A stretch of 64,000 bases of DNA from Phycisphaeraceae bacterium. GTDB lineage: Bacteria > Planctomycetota > Phycisphaerae > Phycisphaerales > UBA1924. Positions 27,187 through 35,815 of this stretch are shown piece after piece. The DNA lies in contig JAHBXK010000011.1 of NCBI GenBank assembly GCA_019636535.1, forward strand, positions 25,544 to 89,543. The letters are read 5' to 3'. The translations under genes were made by a program, and so were the position numbers. The notes beneath the pieces are model-generated. The model worked only from the letters and a program-made list of their open reading frames with translations, ran no database searches and was not told where the DNA came from. How positions within the stretch are numbered: position 1 is the stretch's first letter; each line of letters opens with the position of its first letter.

Positions 27187-27657
27187 ATGTCTAGCCGGGA
27201 GCAGGCTTTAGATCAGACGCGCCGGATGCGCGAACAGGCCGAACGGACCGTCGAAGAGTTGAAGGCCGCGCTGGCCGAGTGCGAGGCAACCCTCGCGGCG
27301 GACAAGCGCACCGACGTCGTCCGCCGCGTCAAGGGCAAATCCAGCCTCGAACAGGCGATCGAGGACGCCCGCCGGATGGTGGAGGTCTTGAAGCGCGCTG
27401 AGGCCGAACTGCAAGCAGGCACTTCCTCTCCCATCGAAACCGAGCAGAAACCCGAGACCGACCCCACCGCCTCCTCCGGTCCCGGCCCCTCGGCGATCGC
27501 CGAGCCGAAGTCGATCTCAACCACCCCATGGCGAGAGACTCGCGAAGACGCCGAGGAGACACCCCTCGCCGGCGTGATCGGCCCGATCTCCGTTCGTCGC
27601 GGCCTGACGGCAACCAGCCGACGCGCCGCCGTGCTCCTCGGCGGGACGCGCCCTTGA
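27187..27657 (+). CDS. Coiled-coil protein of unknown function
   Basis: A 156-residue protein. The first 80 residues form a strong coiled coil ([20 protein letters not shown], then [20 protein letters not shown]). A Pro/Ser/Thr-rich linker and a short tail ([20 protein letters not shown]) follow. It is not membrane-bound. Its stop overlaps the TTG start of dut (TTGA), so the two are translationally coupled, although a functional link to dUTP metabolism is not obvious. No family is recognised. Confidence 0.72.
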   Translation: MSSREQALDQTRRMREQAERTVEELKAALAECEATLAADKRTDVVRRVKGKSSLEQAIEDARRMVEVLKRAEAELQAGTSSPIETEQKPETDPTASSGPGPSAIAEPKSISTTPWRETREDAEETPLAGVIGPISVRRGLTATSRRAAVLLGGTRP

Positions 27658-28148
27658 GCCACGCCGCGCACGCAACCTCGCTGCTCTTCAAGCGTCTGCA
27701 CCCTCGCGCGGTGCTGCCCAGGTATCAGACCGATCTCGCCGCGGGCATGGACCTGCACGCCTGTCTCGAACTCGACGAGGAATCCGCCGCGATCGGCGGT
27801 CTTCTCGTCCGACCGATCGCACGCGGCGGAACGCCGCTGCTCATCCCTACCGGATGGGCGGTCGCCATCCCTCCCGGCTTCGAGGGGCAAGTCCGCCCGC
27901 GAAGCGGTCTCGCCGTCAAGCACGGCGTCACCGTCGCCAATGCTCCCGGCACGATCGACGCCGATTACCGCGGCGAGTTGAAGGTGGCCCTGATCAACCT
28001 CGGCACCGAGGACTTTCTCGTAGAGCAGGGCGCGCGAATCGCCCAACTCGTCATCGCCCCCGTTGCGCACGCGTCGATCGTCGAAGCCGCCGAACTCCAA
28101 GCCACCGCTCGCGGCGAGGGCGGCTTCGGCAGCACCGGCAGACACTGA
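27654..28148 (+). CDS. dut: Deoxyuridine 5'-triphosphate nucleotidohydrolase
   Basis: dUTPase hydrolyses dUTP to dUMP, keeping uracil out of DNA and supplying thymidylate synthesis. All five trimeric-dUTPase motifs are present in 164 residues: AGMDLHA (1), PRSGLAV (2), [20 protein letters not shown] (3, catalytic Asp), GARIAQLVI (4) and GEGGFGSTG (5, the mobile P-loop-like tail). The start is taken as the TTG that overlaps the stop of the preceding coiled-coil gene; a longer reading from 27528 lies inside that gene and is Arg-rich. A short loop insertion between motifs 1 and 2 ([16 protein letters not shown]) is within the normal range. Confidence 0.93.
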   Translation: MSHAAHATSLLFKRLHPRAVLPRYQTDLAAGMDLHACLELDEESAAIGGLLVRPIARGGTPLLIPTGWAVAIPPGFEGQVRPRSGLAVKHGVTVANAPGTIDADYRGELKVALINLGTEDFLVEQGARIAQLVIAPVAHASIVEAAELQATARGEGGFGSTGRH

Positions 28149-28163
28149 TCCCCCGGACCACCG

Positions 28164-28577
28164 ATGACCCACTCGGGCGGAACCAACCCGGACCCGACGA
28201 CCGGCGGCACGGCCGCCGAGCCGCAGCGCATCACCGTCGTGGTTACAGAGAACGTCTGGTCGACGGGCTCGCAACAGGGCGCAACGGGCGACGGCTTCAC
28301 CGGCTCGGTTCGGGTCGGCCGACCCGGGATCCTATCGGTCCTTCTGACCAACCTGTTCCTCGCGATCGCCGCCCTCCTGGCGATCTTCGTCATCGTCCCG
28401 TTCCTGATCCTCCTGCTCCTCTGGTCCCTCATCGGGGTGACCTACCGGATGATCCGGGGTGCGATCACCGGGCGGGACTGGGTCGGCGGGCAACGGGTCG
28501 ACCGCACTTCTTCAGCGGGCATTCCCCAGAACGACCGGGCCGGACGTGAAAACGTCCGCGTCCGCAAGCCAGAGTAA
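28164..28577 (+). CDS. Small membrane protein of unknown function
   Basis: A 137-residue protein 15 bases downstream of dut and probably in the same transcript. The N-terminal half is Thr/Gly-rich. Residues about 56-92 form one long or two short hydrophobic segments (ILSVLLTNLFLAIAALLAIF and VPFLILLLLWSLIGVTYRM). The C-terminal tail is basic (GRENVRVRKPE). No family is recognised, and a structural or regulatory envelope role is only a guess. Confidence 0.7.
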   Translation: MTHSGGTNPDPTTGGTAAEPQRITVVVTENVWSTGSQQGATGDGFTGSVRVGRPGILSVLLTNLFLAIAALLAIFVIVPFLILLLLWSLIGVTYRMIRGAITGRDWVGGQRVDRTSSAGIPQNDRAGRENVRVRKPE

Positions 28578-28844
28578 CTGTATGCGCAAAATCCTGTAAA
28601 TAAGAACTTTACGAACATCCGCTCACCGACCTCGGCCTCCGCGAAGGCCCAAACCGGCGACGGCCCCATCGGAATGCAAACCGTCCATGAATGTCGCTGG
28701 ATCGGACCGATGAAAGGGTGCGTATCGTGCAGGCCGGAGGCTTGCATCCGCCCTTCGAATCGGATACAACCCCCCGACTCTCTCTCCACCGAACACCAGC
28801 CGCGACAGTGCCGATCGCGCGGCTCGACGACAGGAGCAAGCATC

Positions 28845-29126
28845 ATGCGTAACCGTGCCAAACAACTCTGCCGCGCGACCCCGGTGTTCGCGATCGCGGC
28901 GTCGGCGATGATCTGGGGCTGTGCCAGCGAGCAGACGCGCTACCAGCAGGTCAAGGCCGACCCAACGCCCAACCTCGACACGTTGTATCAGCGCCCGGCC
29001 GACATCGACAACAAGGTCATCCTGACCTTCGACGAGAATGCCCGCATGTTCGTGCAGGACCTCGGACGAGCCTTCTACTGGGACCGTCCGAGCCGACTGA
29101 CGCGCGAGCCCGTCCCGCAGCCGTAA
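28845..29126 (+). CDS. Small lipoprotein of unknown function
   Basis: Ninety-three residues with a lipoprotein signal peptide: a basic start (MRNRAKQLCR), a hydrophobic core and the lipobox MIWGC, whose Cys25 would be lipidated. The mature part is short and hydrophilic (TPNLDTLYQRPADIDNKVIL; RAFYWDRPSRLTREPVP). AGGAG 9 bases before the ATG supports this start over a longer reading. About 270 bases of non-coding leader precede it, so it probably has its own promoter, and a strong hairpin terminator follows 48 bases downstream. Confidence 0.82.
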   Translation: MRNRAKQLCRATPVFAIAASAMIWGCASEQTRYQQVKADPTPNLDTLYQRPADIDNKVILTFDENARMFVQDLGRAFYWDRPSRLTREPVPQP

Positions 29127-29174
29127 TCACGGCCGTCGGCGATCCATCCCCCCCAAGAACCCCGCGCAGTACAC

Positions 29175-29207
29175 CAGCAACCCCGGGCAAGCCGCCCGGG
29201 GTTGTTG
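29175..29207 (+). terminator. Strong hairpin terminator between convergent genes
   Basis: A 14-bp stem (29175-29188 with 29194-29207, one G-U pair) around the loop AAGCC, with core AACCCCGGGC / GCCCGGGGTT. It sits between the lipoprotein gene and the convergent 1576-residue gene and could end transcription from both sides. The U tract is poor on the plus strand. Confidence 0.75.
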
Positions 29208-29228
29208 TCTATCCCGCTCGATCGCTGA

Positions 29229-32200
29229 TCACTCCCGCGCTGGCGCCCGCAGCACCACCGTCACCGCGCCCGCCGAGACCGCGATCCGCCCGTCGAGCAG
29301 TTCGATCTGCTCGGGCTTGGCACCGAGCACCAGCGTCGTGCTCTCGATCATCCGCGCGTTGCGCGTGTCCATCTGGTACAGACTGAACATCATCAGCCCG
29401 TCCGGCGTCGGACCCTCGCTCACCGTCTCCACCGTCACCGCGCGGCCCTGGGCCATCACCGGCGCGAGCATCGACTCGAACCCGCCCAGCGCGTCCACGC
29501 CGCGAAGTTCCCCGTTGATCCCATAGACGAGCATTCCCTGGAACGTGGACACCGCCAAACCATCCCCGGCAGCCGGGCTAGGTCCCGTCGGCGACACGCG
29601 AAGCGGACGCGAGCCCTCTACGTGCGTCCGGGGTGCATCGAGCGGTTCGGCGCGCAATCGCCCCGTGCGCAGATCGGCCATGTACAGCACGCGGTCCTGC
29701 GACTGCATCACAATCACGCCCGGTGCTCCACCCGCCGCGTTCTCCGCGGCGCCGACCTGCGAGCCCGCCGGTTCAACGATCCACGCATCCACCACCGGCG
29801 CCATCCCTTCCGGACCCGCGATCACCCAGACCGGCCGTCCGCCCGCTCGCCACGGATCCAGCCGAACCACAGTCGCGTTCAGCCCCACCACCACGCCGCC
29901 GTCCTGCAACGCCCGCACCCAGCGCGGGTGCCCGCCGGTGCCGCCGCCCCCCTGATCGATCAATCGCTCCCGCAGCGAGCCCGTCCTCGCATCAACGATC
30001 TGGATCACGCCGCGCAGATCGATCACGCGCCCGCCGGTTGAGTAGACCTCCTCATCGCCGGCAATCACAACGTGCGACCCCGCAAGGTCGAGGTCGTACA
30101 CGCGGCTGACGTTCGTCCGCGTGCTCCAAAGTCGCTGGCCGTCGGCGGTGTCGAACGCCGCCGCTCGCCCCCCGCGCTGGACGAACACGATCGTGCGTTC
30201 GTCCATCACCACCGTCATGTCCGACTTGTCGACGGCTCGGCCACCGGGCGTCATGAACATCGAGACCGAAACCCCGCCCTGCACAACCGCTGACCCCTCG
30301 ACTTCCTCGAACACCGCGCCGGGCTCATCCGTCCGCCACACCGTCTCCGCGCGATCGGGTGCGATCAGCCGCACGCGTTCCAGCGTCGCGCGCGGCCGCG
30401 ACGTGGCCGTCAGCGCCGTCCCCACGAACGCGAAGTACGCCGAGTCCCCGTCGATCCGCACCAGCGTCGGCGACTGCTCGTCGATCGTGCGTTGCCACAC
30501 TCGTGTCACCGCCCCGCTCGGCGAGTCCGGGTCCGGCGCCCACAGCGCCACGTGCCGCTCTGACCGTGTCGCGAACATCCGGTGCACCGCCGGCGTGCGA
30601 TCACGGATCATCGGCTCCATAAGCGCGTGCCCGGCCAGCGCCTGCGCATCGCTCCCGGTGGTCCCACCGATCCGCGCCCAGCGCGAGCGCTCCGAGATCG
30701 CTCGACCCACGCGGCTGCGAATCTCCGCCGCGTCCAACAAGCGCTCCGTTCCGTCGGGCTTCGTCGCCGACATCGCCAACCCCGGCGCCATCGACTGCAC
30801 CTCGTCCAGCACCGCCAGCGCCCGCCGCTCATGGCCGGCATCCAGCAGCGACCACGCCAGTTCCCCCCCCACCGCCGCCGTCAACGCCGCGTCCACGCCG
30901 CCGCTCGGCGTCGCCCGCGCGGTCTCCAGCCCGCGCTCGAACGCCGAGATCGCTCGCACCCGCGCCGACGCGTCAGAAGCCGCTCGTCGCATCGAGCCGC
31001 GTCCCGCTTTCAACGACGCTCGTACGCTCGCCCCACCCACCGGGTATCGCTCGGCCAGCGCCGTGAACATCGCCGGGTCGGCATCCTCGGGCAACGCCTC
31101 GAGCGCAGCACCCGCATCGCGCTCATGCACCGCGTACGCCGCCGACCCGTGCACCGAAACCAGATCAATCACGCGCCGAGCGGCCTCCACGTGCGCGGGA
31201 ACGCGCACGCGCGGACCCTCCCACGTGCTCGCCGCAAGGTCCTGTTCATCCAGGACTCGCTGATACCGTGCCGCCGCATCCGCCACGCGACCGAGCCCCT
31301 CGGCAAAGCGACCCGATGCAAGCAAATGGCCCGCCCGTTCGCCCGGATCGGACGCCACTCGCCCCAAGCGATCGACGAGCGCCTCGATCAGCCCCGCGTC
31401 GGTCAGAACCTCACCCCCCGAAGCGGACGACCTCCCCGAATTGGGCGATGTCGTGCCGGCCACCCACGATCGCGGCTCTTCCAACGTGCGTGTCAGCATC
31501 GCGTCGAGCGCCACGTACAGCCGCCTCCGCACCGCCCGCTGCGCTGCGCCGTCATGCCCCGGCGCACCCGCCTTCGCGGCCCGATCCATCGCGGCCAGCG
31601 CCGCGTCCACACCCTCGAGGATCGACTCGCTCCGTCCTGCGCGATAGGCCAACTCCGCCAGCGTCACGGCCGTGCCCGCATCGAGCGGATCGTCCGCCAA
31701 ACGCTTGCGAAGCATCGCCGACGCCACGTCCCACAGCAGATACGAATGCAACCGCGCATCGTCCACCACGAGCAACTGGCTCTCCAGAGGCAGCAGGTTG
31801 CCCGGCGCATCGAGCCGCACGAGTTCGCCGCTCGACGCCAGGTCGCGCGCGTCGAGCATCAGCACGCCCTCGGGCGTCGGCGCCATCACCGAGTGCCCCG
31901 ACACCGCCACGCGGCCCGTCAGAATCACCTGCGACCCCGGCGGACCACTGAACGTCGCCGTATTCACCGTCTCGAACGCCGCCAGGTCCACCGATCCCAG
32001 CCGCGCTTTGCCAACCCCAAGCAGACGTTCGCCCGCGCGAAGCAGGTACATCGTCCCCACGCCCAGAATGTCGCTCGAGCGCCGGCCCAGCACGCGGCCG
32101 TCCTCGATCGAGACTCGCAGAATCTCCCGCCGGTCCGGCGACAGCGACACCGCCGCCACCGCCCGGCCACCGTCCGACTCGACCACGAACGGCGTGTTCA

Positions 32201-33959
32201 ACTCCCACGCGCGGGCCGACTCGATGCTCTGCATCGCTTCGCGAGGCATCGTCCGCAGCCACAACGCCTGCCCATCCACCGCGCGATAGGCCCCCAGAAC
32301 GCCCAGTTCATCCACCCGATACACCACGCCCCGATGTCCGATCGTCGCGTCGAGCAGGTTGCCCGCCCCACCAAAGTGCGGCAGCGAGCCCGTCGAGCCG
32401 ATCGTGCGAACCCACGCCGGCGTCCCGTCGCGCGCATCGATCGCGGCCAGGAACAGCGCGGTCAGACGCCGCTCGGGAAGGTACTTGCGGGCCGTCACCA
32501 CGACGCGCCCCTCCGAGATCACTACCGGCCCGCGGCACGCACAATCGGCCAGTGCCGGATCCAACTCCGACAGTTCCACCGACCAGCGGAGAGCCCCCGT
32601 CCGCGCATCCAGCGCGGTCACGACGTAATCGCCGCCGCGCCCGCCCGCCATCCCCCGCCCCGTGCACGCCACCACCAGACCCTCAAAACTCGTGACCAGC
32701 GACGGCTCTTCCACGCGCGGCATCCACGACGAGCGAAGCATCATCTCGCGGATGTTCCGCTGCGGGTCGGCCACGCCACCGCCCATCGCCGGGTCGGCGC
32801 CGACGCCCGGCGAGGCCGACCATCGAGGCCTGAGCGTGAAGCGGTCGAACGCCGTGATCGATGACCCGTCGTTCACAAACACGTCGGTGTCCGTCGCCGC
32901 GGGAAGGATCGACAGGTCCGCCAGGTACAGCGGCATCTCCTGCATCAGCCGCGGATCGCGCATCCCGCCGCGGACGTTCACCCGCCCGGCCATGCGCCGC
33001 TCCTGTGCAGCGCGCGCCGCCGCGGCCCGCTTGGCCTCAGGATCATCCGTCTCGTCGCGTGCCACCGCCTCGGGCCGCAGCACCGCCGTCGACAGCGGCC
33101 GGCTGATCAACCCCTCCCGGCTGATCATCGGCGCTTCGTCCAGCGGCGTCTGCCCGCGCACCCCAGCGCCGGCGGGCCAACGCACGCCCCGACGCATCGG
33201 CGGCGCAGCGGCGAGCGACCATCGCTCGGCGCGCTCCCACACACCGGGCCGGTCCAGGTACGCCGCGACTATGTGCATCAGATGCGCGGCATCGTGCGAT
33301 AATTCCGGCTTCGCAGCCCCTGGCGCTCGATCAGGATGCCCCTCGAGTTCTTCCAACACCTGCCGCGCCGACTCGAAGTGCGCATCCTCGATCAACGACT
33401 GCGCGCGACGCAGCGCGGCCTCAAACCCCGCCTCCGTCAACAAGAACGCTCGCCACACCCGCTCCGTCTCGCCCTGCTCCAACAGCCGCGCAGCGCGAGG
33501 GCTCTGCACCTGCCGATATCGCTCCAGCAACTCCGGCCGTGCGTTCAGCAGGTCATGCACAACCCGCCGCACCGGCAGGAACAGATCCGCCTCCACCCCC
33601 GCCGCACCCACGCCCGCGCCGATCCCGGCAACCGGTGAAGCAGACGCCGAGAGCATCCGGTACGGCTCCGTCTCCAGCATCTGCTGAAGCACGCGCACCG
33701 CTTCGTCGAGATTCCCCGCCGCAAGGTGCTCGCGGACGCGCACCATCGTCTCCGCCCCCGCGGGCGTGACATCCACATACACCGGATTCACCTGGTTGCC
33801 CGGCTGGGCGTTCGCTCTGCCCGCCAATGCGAGCACCGCTCCGGCCAACACGACCGCGAACACGGCACAAGCCCCACCCGGCCGCATCGCCCGCCGCCGT
33901 TGCCGACTTCCACCAAGACCTGATCGCTTCTCCGGCCGGGTTTGCAAGGTCGCCTCCAT
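29229..33959 (-). CDS. Large exported PQQ-propeller and helical-repeat protein
   Basis: A 1576-residue protein with an N-terminal export signal (about 25-51, CAVFAVVLAGAVLALAGRANA) and thus probably periplasmic or surface-exposed. PQQ-like beta-propeller blades occur in two blocks. One lies at about 350-750 (ITAFDRFTLRPRWSASP, VTALDARTGALRWSVEL, AIDARDGTPAWVRTIG), the other at about 1230-1570 (AAFDTADGQRLWSTRTNV). Between them is an Ala-rich helical region (about 760-1140) that looks TPR-like. A shorter helical region near 60-230 includes NLDEAVRVLQQMLETEP. These are binding scaffolds, and no catalytic motif is visible. A second possible start at 33887 would trim 24 residues. It converges on the lipoprotein gene across the terminator. 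Confidence 0.82.
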   Translation of the reverse strand: MEATLQTRPEKRSGLGGSRQRRRAMRPGGACAVFAVVLAGAVLALAGRANAQPGNQVNPVYVDVTPAGAETMVRVREHLAAGNLDEAVRVLQQMLETEPYRMLSASASPVAGIGAGVGAAGVEADLFLPVRRVVHDLLNARPELLERYRQVQSPRAARLLEQGETERVWRAFLLTEAGFEAALRRAQSLIEDAHFESARQVLEELEGHPDRAPGAAKPELSHDAAHLMHIVAAYLDRPGVWERAERWSLAAAPPMRRGVRWPAGAGVRGQTPLDEAPMISREGLISRPLSTAVLRPEAVARDETDDPEAKRAAAARAAQERRMAGRVNVRGGMRDPRLMQEMPLYLADLSILPAATDTDVFVNDGSSITAFDRFTLRPRWSASPGVGADPAMGGGVADPQRNIREMMLRSSWMPRVEEPSLVTSFEGLVVACTGRGMAGGRGGDYVVTALDARTGALRWSVELSELDPALADCACRGPVVISEGRVVVTARKYLPERRLTALFLAAIDARDGTPAWVRTIGSTGSLPHFGGAGNLLDATIGHRGVVYRVDELGVLGAYRAVDGQALWLRTMPREAMQSIESARAWELNTPFVVESDGGRAVAAVSLSPDRREILRVSIEDGRVLGRRSSDILGVGTMYLLRAGERLLGVGKARLGSVDLAAFETVNTATFSGPPGSQVILTGRVAVSGHSVMAPTPEGVLMLDARDLASSGELVRLDAPGNLLPLESQLLVVDDARLHSYLLWDVASAMLRKRLADDPLDAGTAVTLAELAYRAGRSESILEGVDAALAAMDRAAKAGAPGHDGAAQRAVRRRLYVALDAMLTRTLEEPRSWVAGTTSPNSGRSSASGGEVLTDAGLIEALVDRLGRVASDPGERAGHLLASGRFAEGLGRVADAAARYQRVLDEQDLAASTWEGPRVRVPAHVEAARRVIDLVSVHGSAAYAVHERDAGAALEALPEDADPAMFTALAERYPVGGASVRASLKAGRGSMRRAASDASARVRAISAFERGLETARATPSGGVDAALTAAVGGELAWSLLDAGHERRALAVLDEVQSMAPGLAMSATKPDGTERLLDAAEIRSRVGRAISERSRWARIGGTTGSDAQALAGHALMEPMIRDRTPAVHRMFATRSERHVALWAPDPDSPSGAVTRVWQRTIDEQSPTLVRIDGDSAYFAFVGTALTATSRPRATLERVRLIAPDRAETVWRTDEPGAVFEEVEGSAVVQGGVSVSMFMTPGGRAVDKSDMTVVMDERTIVFVQRGGRAAAFDTADGQRLWSTRTNVSRVYDLDLAGSHVVIAGDEEVYSTGGRVIDLRGVIQIVDARTGSLRERLIDQGGGGTGGHPRWVRALQDGGVVVGLNATVVRLDPWRAGGRPVWVIAGPEGMAPVVDAWIVEPAGSQVGAAENAAGGAPGVIVMQSQDRVLYMADLRTGRLRAEPLDAPRTHVEGSRPLRVSPTGPSPAAGDGLAVSTFQGMLVYGINGELRGVDALGGFESMLAPVMAQGRAVTVETVSEGPTPDGLMMFSLYQMDTRNARMIESTTLVLGAKPEQIELLDGRIAVSAGAVTVVLRAPARE

Positions 33960-34334
33960 GCCCAGTTCACCGGCTCGCGGTCTCTACGACCGCACGAGCC
34001 GATCCGCCGCCCTCCATCATTGGGCGCGCACGCTTCGCCCTGTCAGTCCCCATATACACCATTCGTCAGTTCCGGGCCTCACCGTTCGGCCCCGGGACGC
34101 GATTCCGCCCACCTTTCTCAGCCACTCCCACCCCACCCCCGCTCCCCACCGCCTCCACACACCCGTCAGTCCTTGCCCAGCCCGCCCTCGCGGCGTGCCC
34201 CGCACATTCCGCACGCGTCATCCCGAACACCCGCTTCCATCTGCGCTGGCCCGCCCCCGACTCAGGGCCGCCCCCTCACACGCCGATCCACCTCATACGA
34301 CCGGCTGCCCCTGCCGGCCGAAGGAGGTCGCCGC
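33960..34334. other. Divergent intergenic region, C-rich on the plus strand
   Basis: This 375-base spacer holds the promoters of two divergent genes. It is markedly C-rich on the plus strand (for example around 34130-34200) and has no coding signal on either strand. The rightward gene is preceded by a near-perfect AAGGAGGT ribosome binding site (34321-34328). Confidence 0.55.
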
Positions 34335-34844
34335 ATGCGTGCGTTCCCGCTCGGCCCAAGCCCTTCCAGCGAACCAGTGGCTCCGGTCGTCCACGGCCAT
34401 GCGGCCGCCGCCCTCACCAACCCGAACGACCTCTGCGCCGGCCCAGGCCGGGCCACACTCCGCTGGCTCGGATCACGCGCCAACCGCGTCGTGCTCGTTG
34501 TCGCCCTCGTGGCGCTGCTCAGCCTCGCCGATCTCTACATGACCATGGTCCATCTGCGCGGTGTGGGCATGAGCGAAGGAAACCCCATCGCCCGCATGGT
34601 CATGAGTTACAACTCCCCGGCGATCCTCGTCGGCTGGAAACTCGCGACCATCCTCGTCACCAGCCTCATCTTCCTGATGGCTCGCACGCGACGCACGGCG
34701 GAGATCGGCTGCTACATCTGCCTCATCGCCTTGGTCTGGCTCACGGTGCGCTGGTCGCAGTACTCGCAAGAGATCGCCAAGGCCACCCCCGCCGTGCACG
34801 TCCTGGCCCACCTCGAGTCGGAGACCTGGGTGCGGTTCGATTGA
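34335..34844 (+). CDS. Membrane protein, DUF5658-like
   Basis: A 169-residue protein with three or four transmembrane segments: about 50-66 (VVLVVALVALLSLADLYMT), about 96-113 (AILVGWKLATILVTSLIFLM) and about 121-139 (GCYICLIALVWLTVRW). The pattern LADLYMTMVHL...EGNPIARMVM is like the D-x-x-x-T...NP motif of DUF5658-type membrane proteins. The first 45 residues are soluble and Pro/Ala-rich. An AAGGAGGT Shine-Dalgarno 6 bases before the ATG, one of the strongest in the window, fixes the start. Function unknown. Confidence 0.8.
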   Translation: MRAFPLGPSPSSEPVAPVVHGHAAAALTNPNDLCAGPGRATLRWLGSRANRVVLVVALVALLSLADLYMTMVHLRGVGMSEGNPIARMVMSYNSPAILVGWKLATILVTSLIFLMARTRRTAEIGCYICLIALVWLTVRWSQYSQEIAKATPAVHVLAHLESETWVRFD

Positions 34845-34869
34845 CCTGCGCTCCCACGTTGAATTTCCT

Positions 34870-35559
34870 TTAGTCTCCCGCCTGCTCCCACCTGATCTTC
34901 AACCCGTGCTCCACCTTCAACAGGTCAAGCACCTTCCCCACCATGAAGTCCACGATCTCCTCCACGCTCGTCGGCTTCAGATAGAACCCGGGGTTGGTCG
35001 GGCAGACGATCGCGCCCGCCAGCGTCAAGCGTTGCATGTTCTCGATGTCGATCAGGTTCAGCGGCGTCTCGCGGTGGCACACGATCAGCGGCCGCCGTTC
35101 CTTCAGCGTCACCATCGCCGCCCGGCAGAGCAGGTTGCTCCCGCTCCCCGTCGCCATGTACCCCAGTGCGCTGCTCGAGCACGGCAGCACCGCCATGCCG
35201 TGATGCAGGAAGCTGCCGCTCGCGATCACAGCGCCAACGTCCTTGTTCGGATGGATCACCAGCCGCTGCGCCACCCGGGCATCGGTGATCGTCGGGCACA
35301 GGTTCGCAAAGTCCAGGTGCGTGATCCCCGCCTCGTCGAACAACAGCCGACGCCCGTACTCGGTCACCACCAGGTGCACCTCGGCCCCGCCCTGCAGCAT
35401 GAGTTCGAGCAGGCGCAGCGCGTACGCCGCTCCCGAAGCGCCCGACACGCCCAGCACAAACCTCTTCCCCTTCGCCGCATCGGGCTCGATCGGCGTTGGC
35501 AACGCCGAAGGAACGGGTGCCCCGATCGTGGCGGGCTTCGTTGGGGCGGTCGGGGTCAT
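34870..35559 (-). CDS. ubiX: Flavin prenyltransferase, UbiX family
   Basis: UbiX joins dimethylallyl phosphate to FMN to make prenyl-FMN, the cofactor of UbiD-type decarboxylases in quinone synthesis. The 229-residue protein has the family signature VLGVSGASGAAYALRLLELM (about 34-53) with the flavin-binding GASG, then VVTEYGRRLL, VIASGSFLHHGMAVLPCSSS and LKERRPLIVCHRETPLNLI (about 148-166). GGAG 8 bases before the ATG at 35559 supports the start. The N-terminal 30 residues are Pro/Ala-rich. No ubiD lies in the window; a UbiA-family gene is 15 kb to the left. A futalosine-pathway role is possible. Confidence 0.92.
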   Translation of the reverse strand: MTPTAPTKPATIGAPVPSALPTPIEPDAAKGKRFVLGVSGASGAAYALRLLELMLQGGAEVHLVVTEYGRRLLFDEAGITHLDFANLCPTITDARVAQRLVIHPNKDVGAVIASGSFLHHGMAVLPCSSSALGYMATGSGSNLLCRAAMVTLKERRPLIVCHRETPLNLIDIENMQRLTLAGAIVCPTNPGFYLKPTSVEEIVDFMVGKVLDLLKVEHGLKIRWEQAGD

Positions 35560-35686
35560 AGGTAAGTCTCCGTGCCGATCGTAACGCGACCCCGCGCCGT
35601 GTGCGGGCGGCCTCATCCCCCAACGTGCCTTCGCCGCTTCTGGTCCGGAAGATGCTGCGCGGACCTCGATCGCGCACAACCGCCGC

Positions 35687-35736
35687 AAAAGGAGCAACGC
35701 ACGCCGAGACCTCGTTGGGGCCTGACGTGCGTTGCT
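35687..35736 (-). terminator. Hairpin terminator downstream of the PEP-CTERM-like gene
   Basis: A perfect 11-bp inverted repeat, AGCAACGCACG (35693-35703) and CGTGCGTTGCT (35726-35736). Read on the minus strand it is followed by CCTTTTGC. It lies about 80 bases past the stop of the leftward secreted protein gene and before ubiX, so it should insulate the two. Confidence 0.6.
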
Positions 35737-35815
35737 ATGTGCGGGCGCGATGGCAGACTCGGCTCTCTCTCGCCGGGGCGCGCGCCCGCGATCTCGCGGG
35801 GCTCGGTCGGTTGCC

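Noticed and set aside
30582..32864. A 760-codon open frame antisense to the PQQ-propeller gene
   Set aside because: The protein is Arg/His/Pro-rich with no domain. It is the mirror of GC-biased codon use in a well-supported gene on the other strand.
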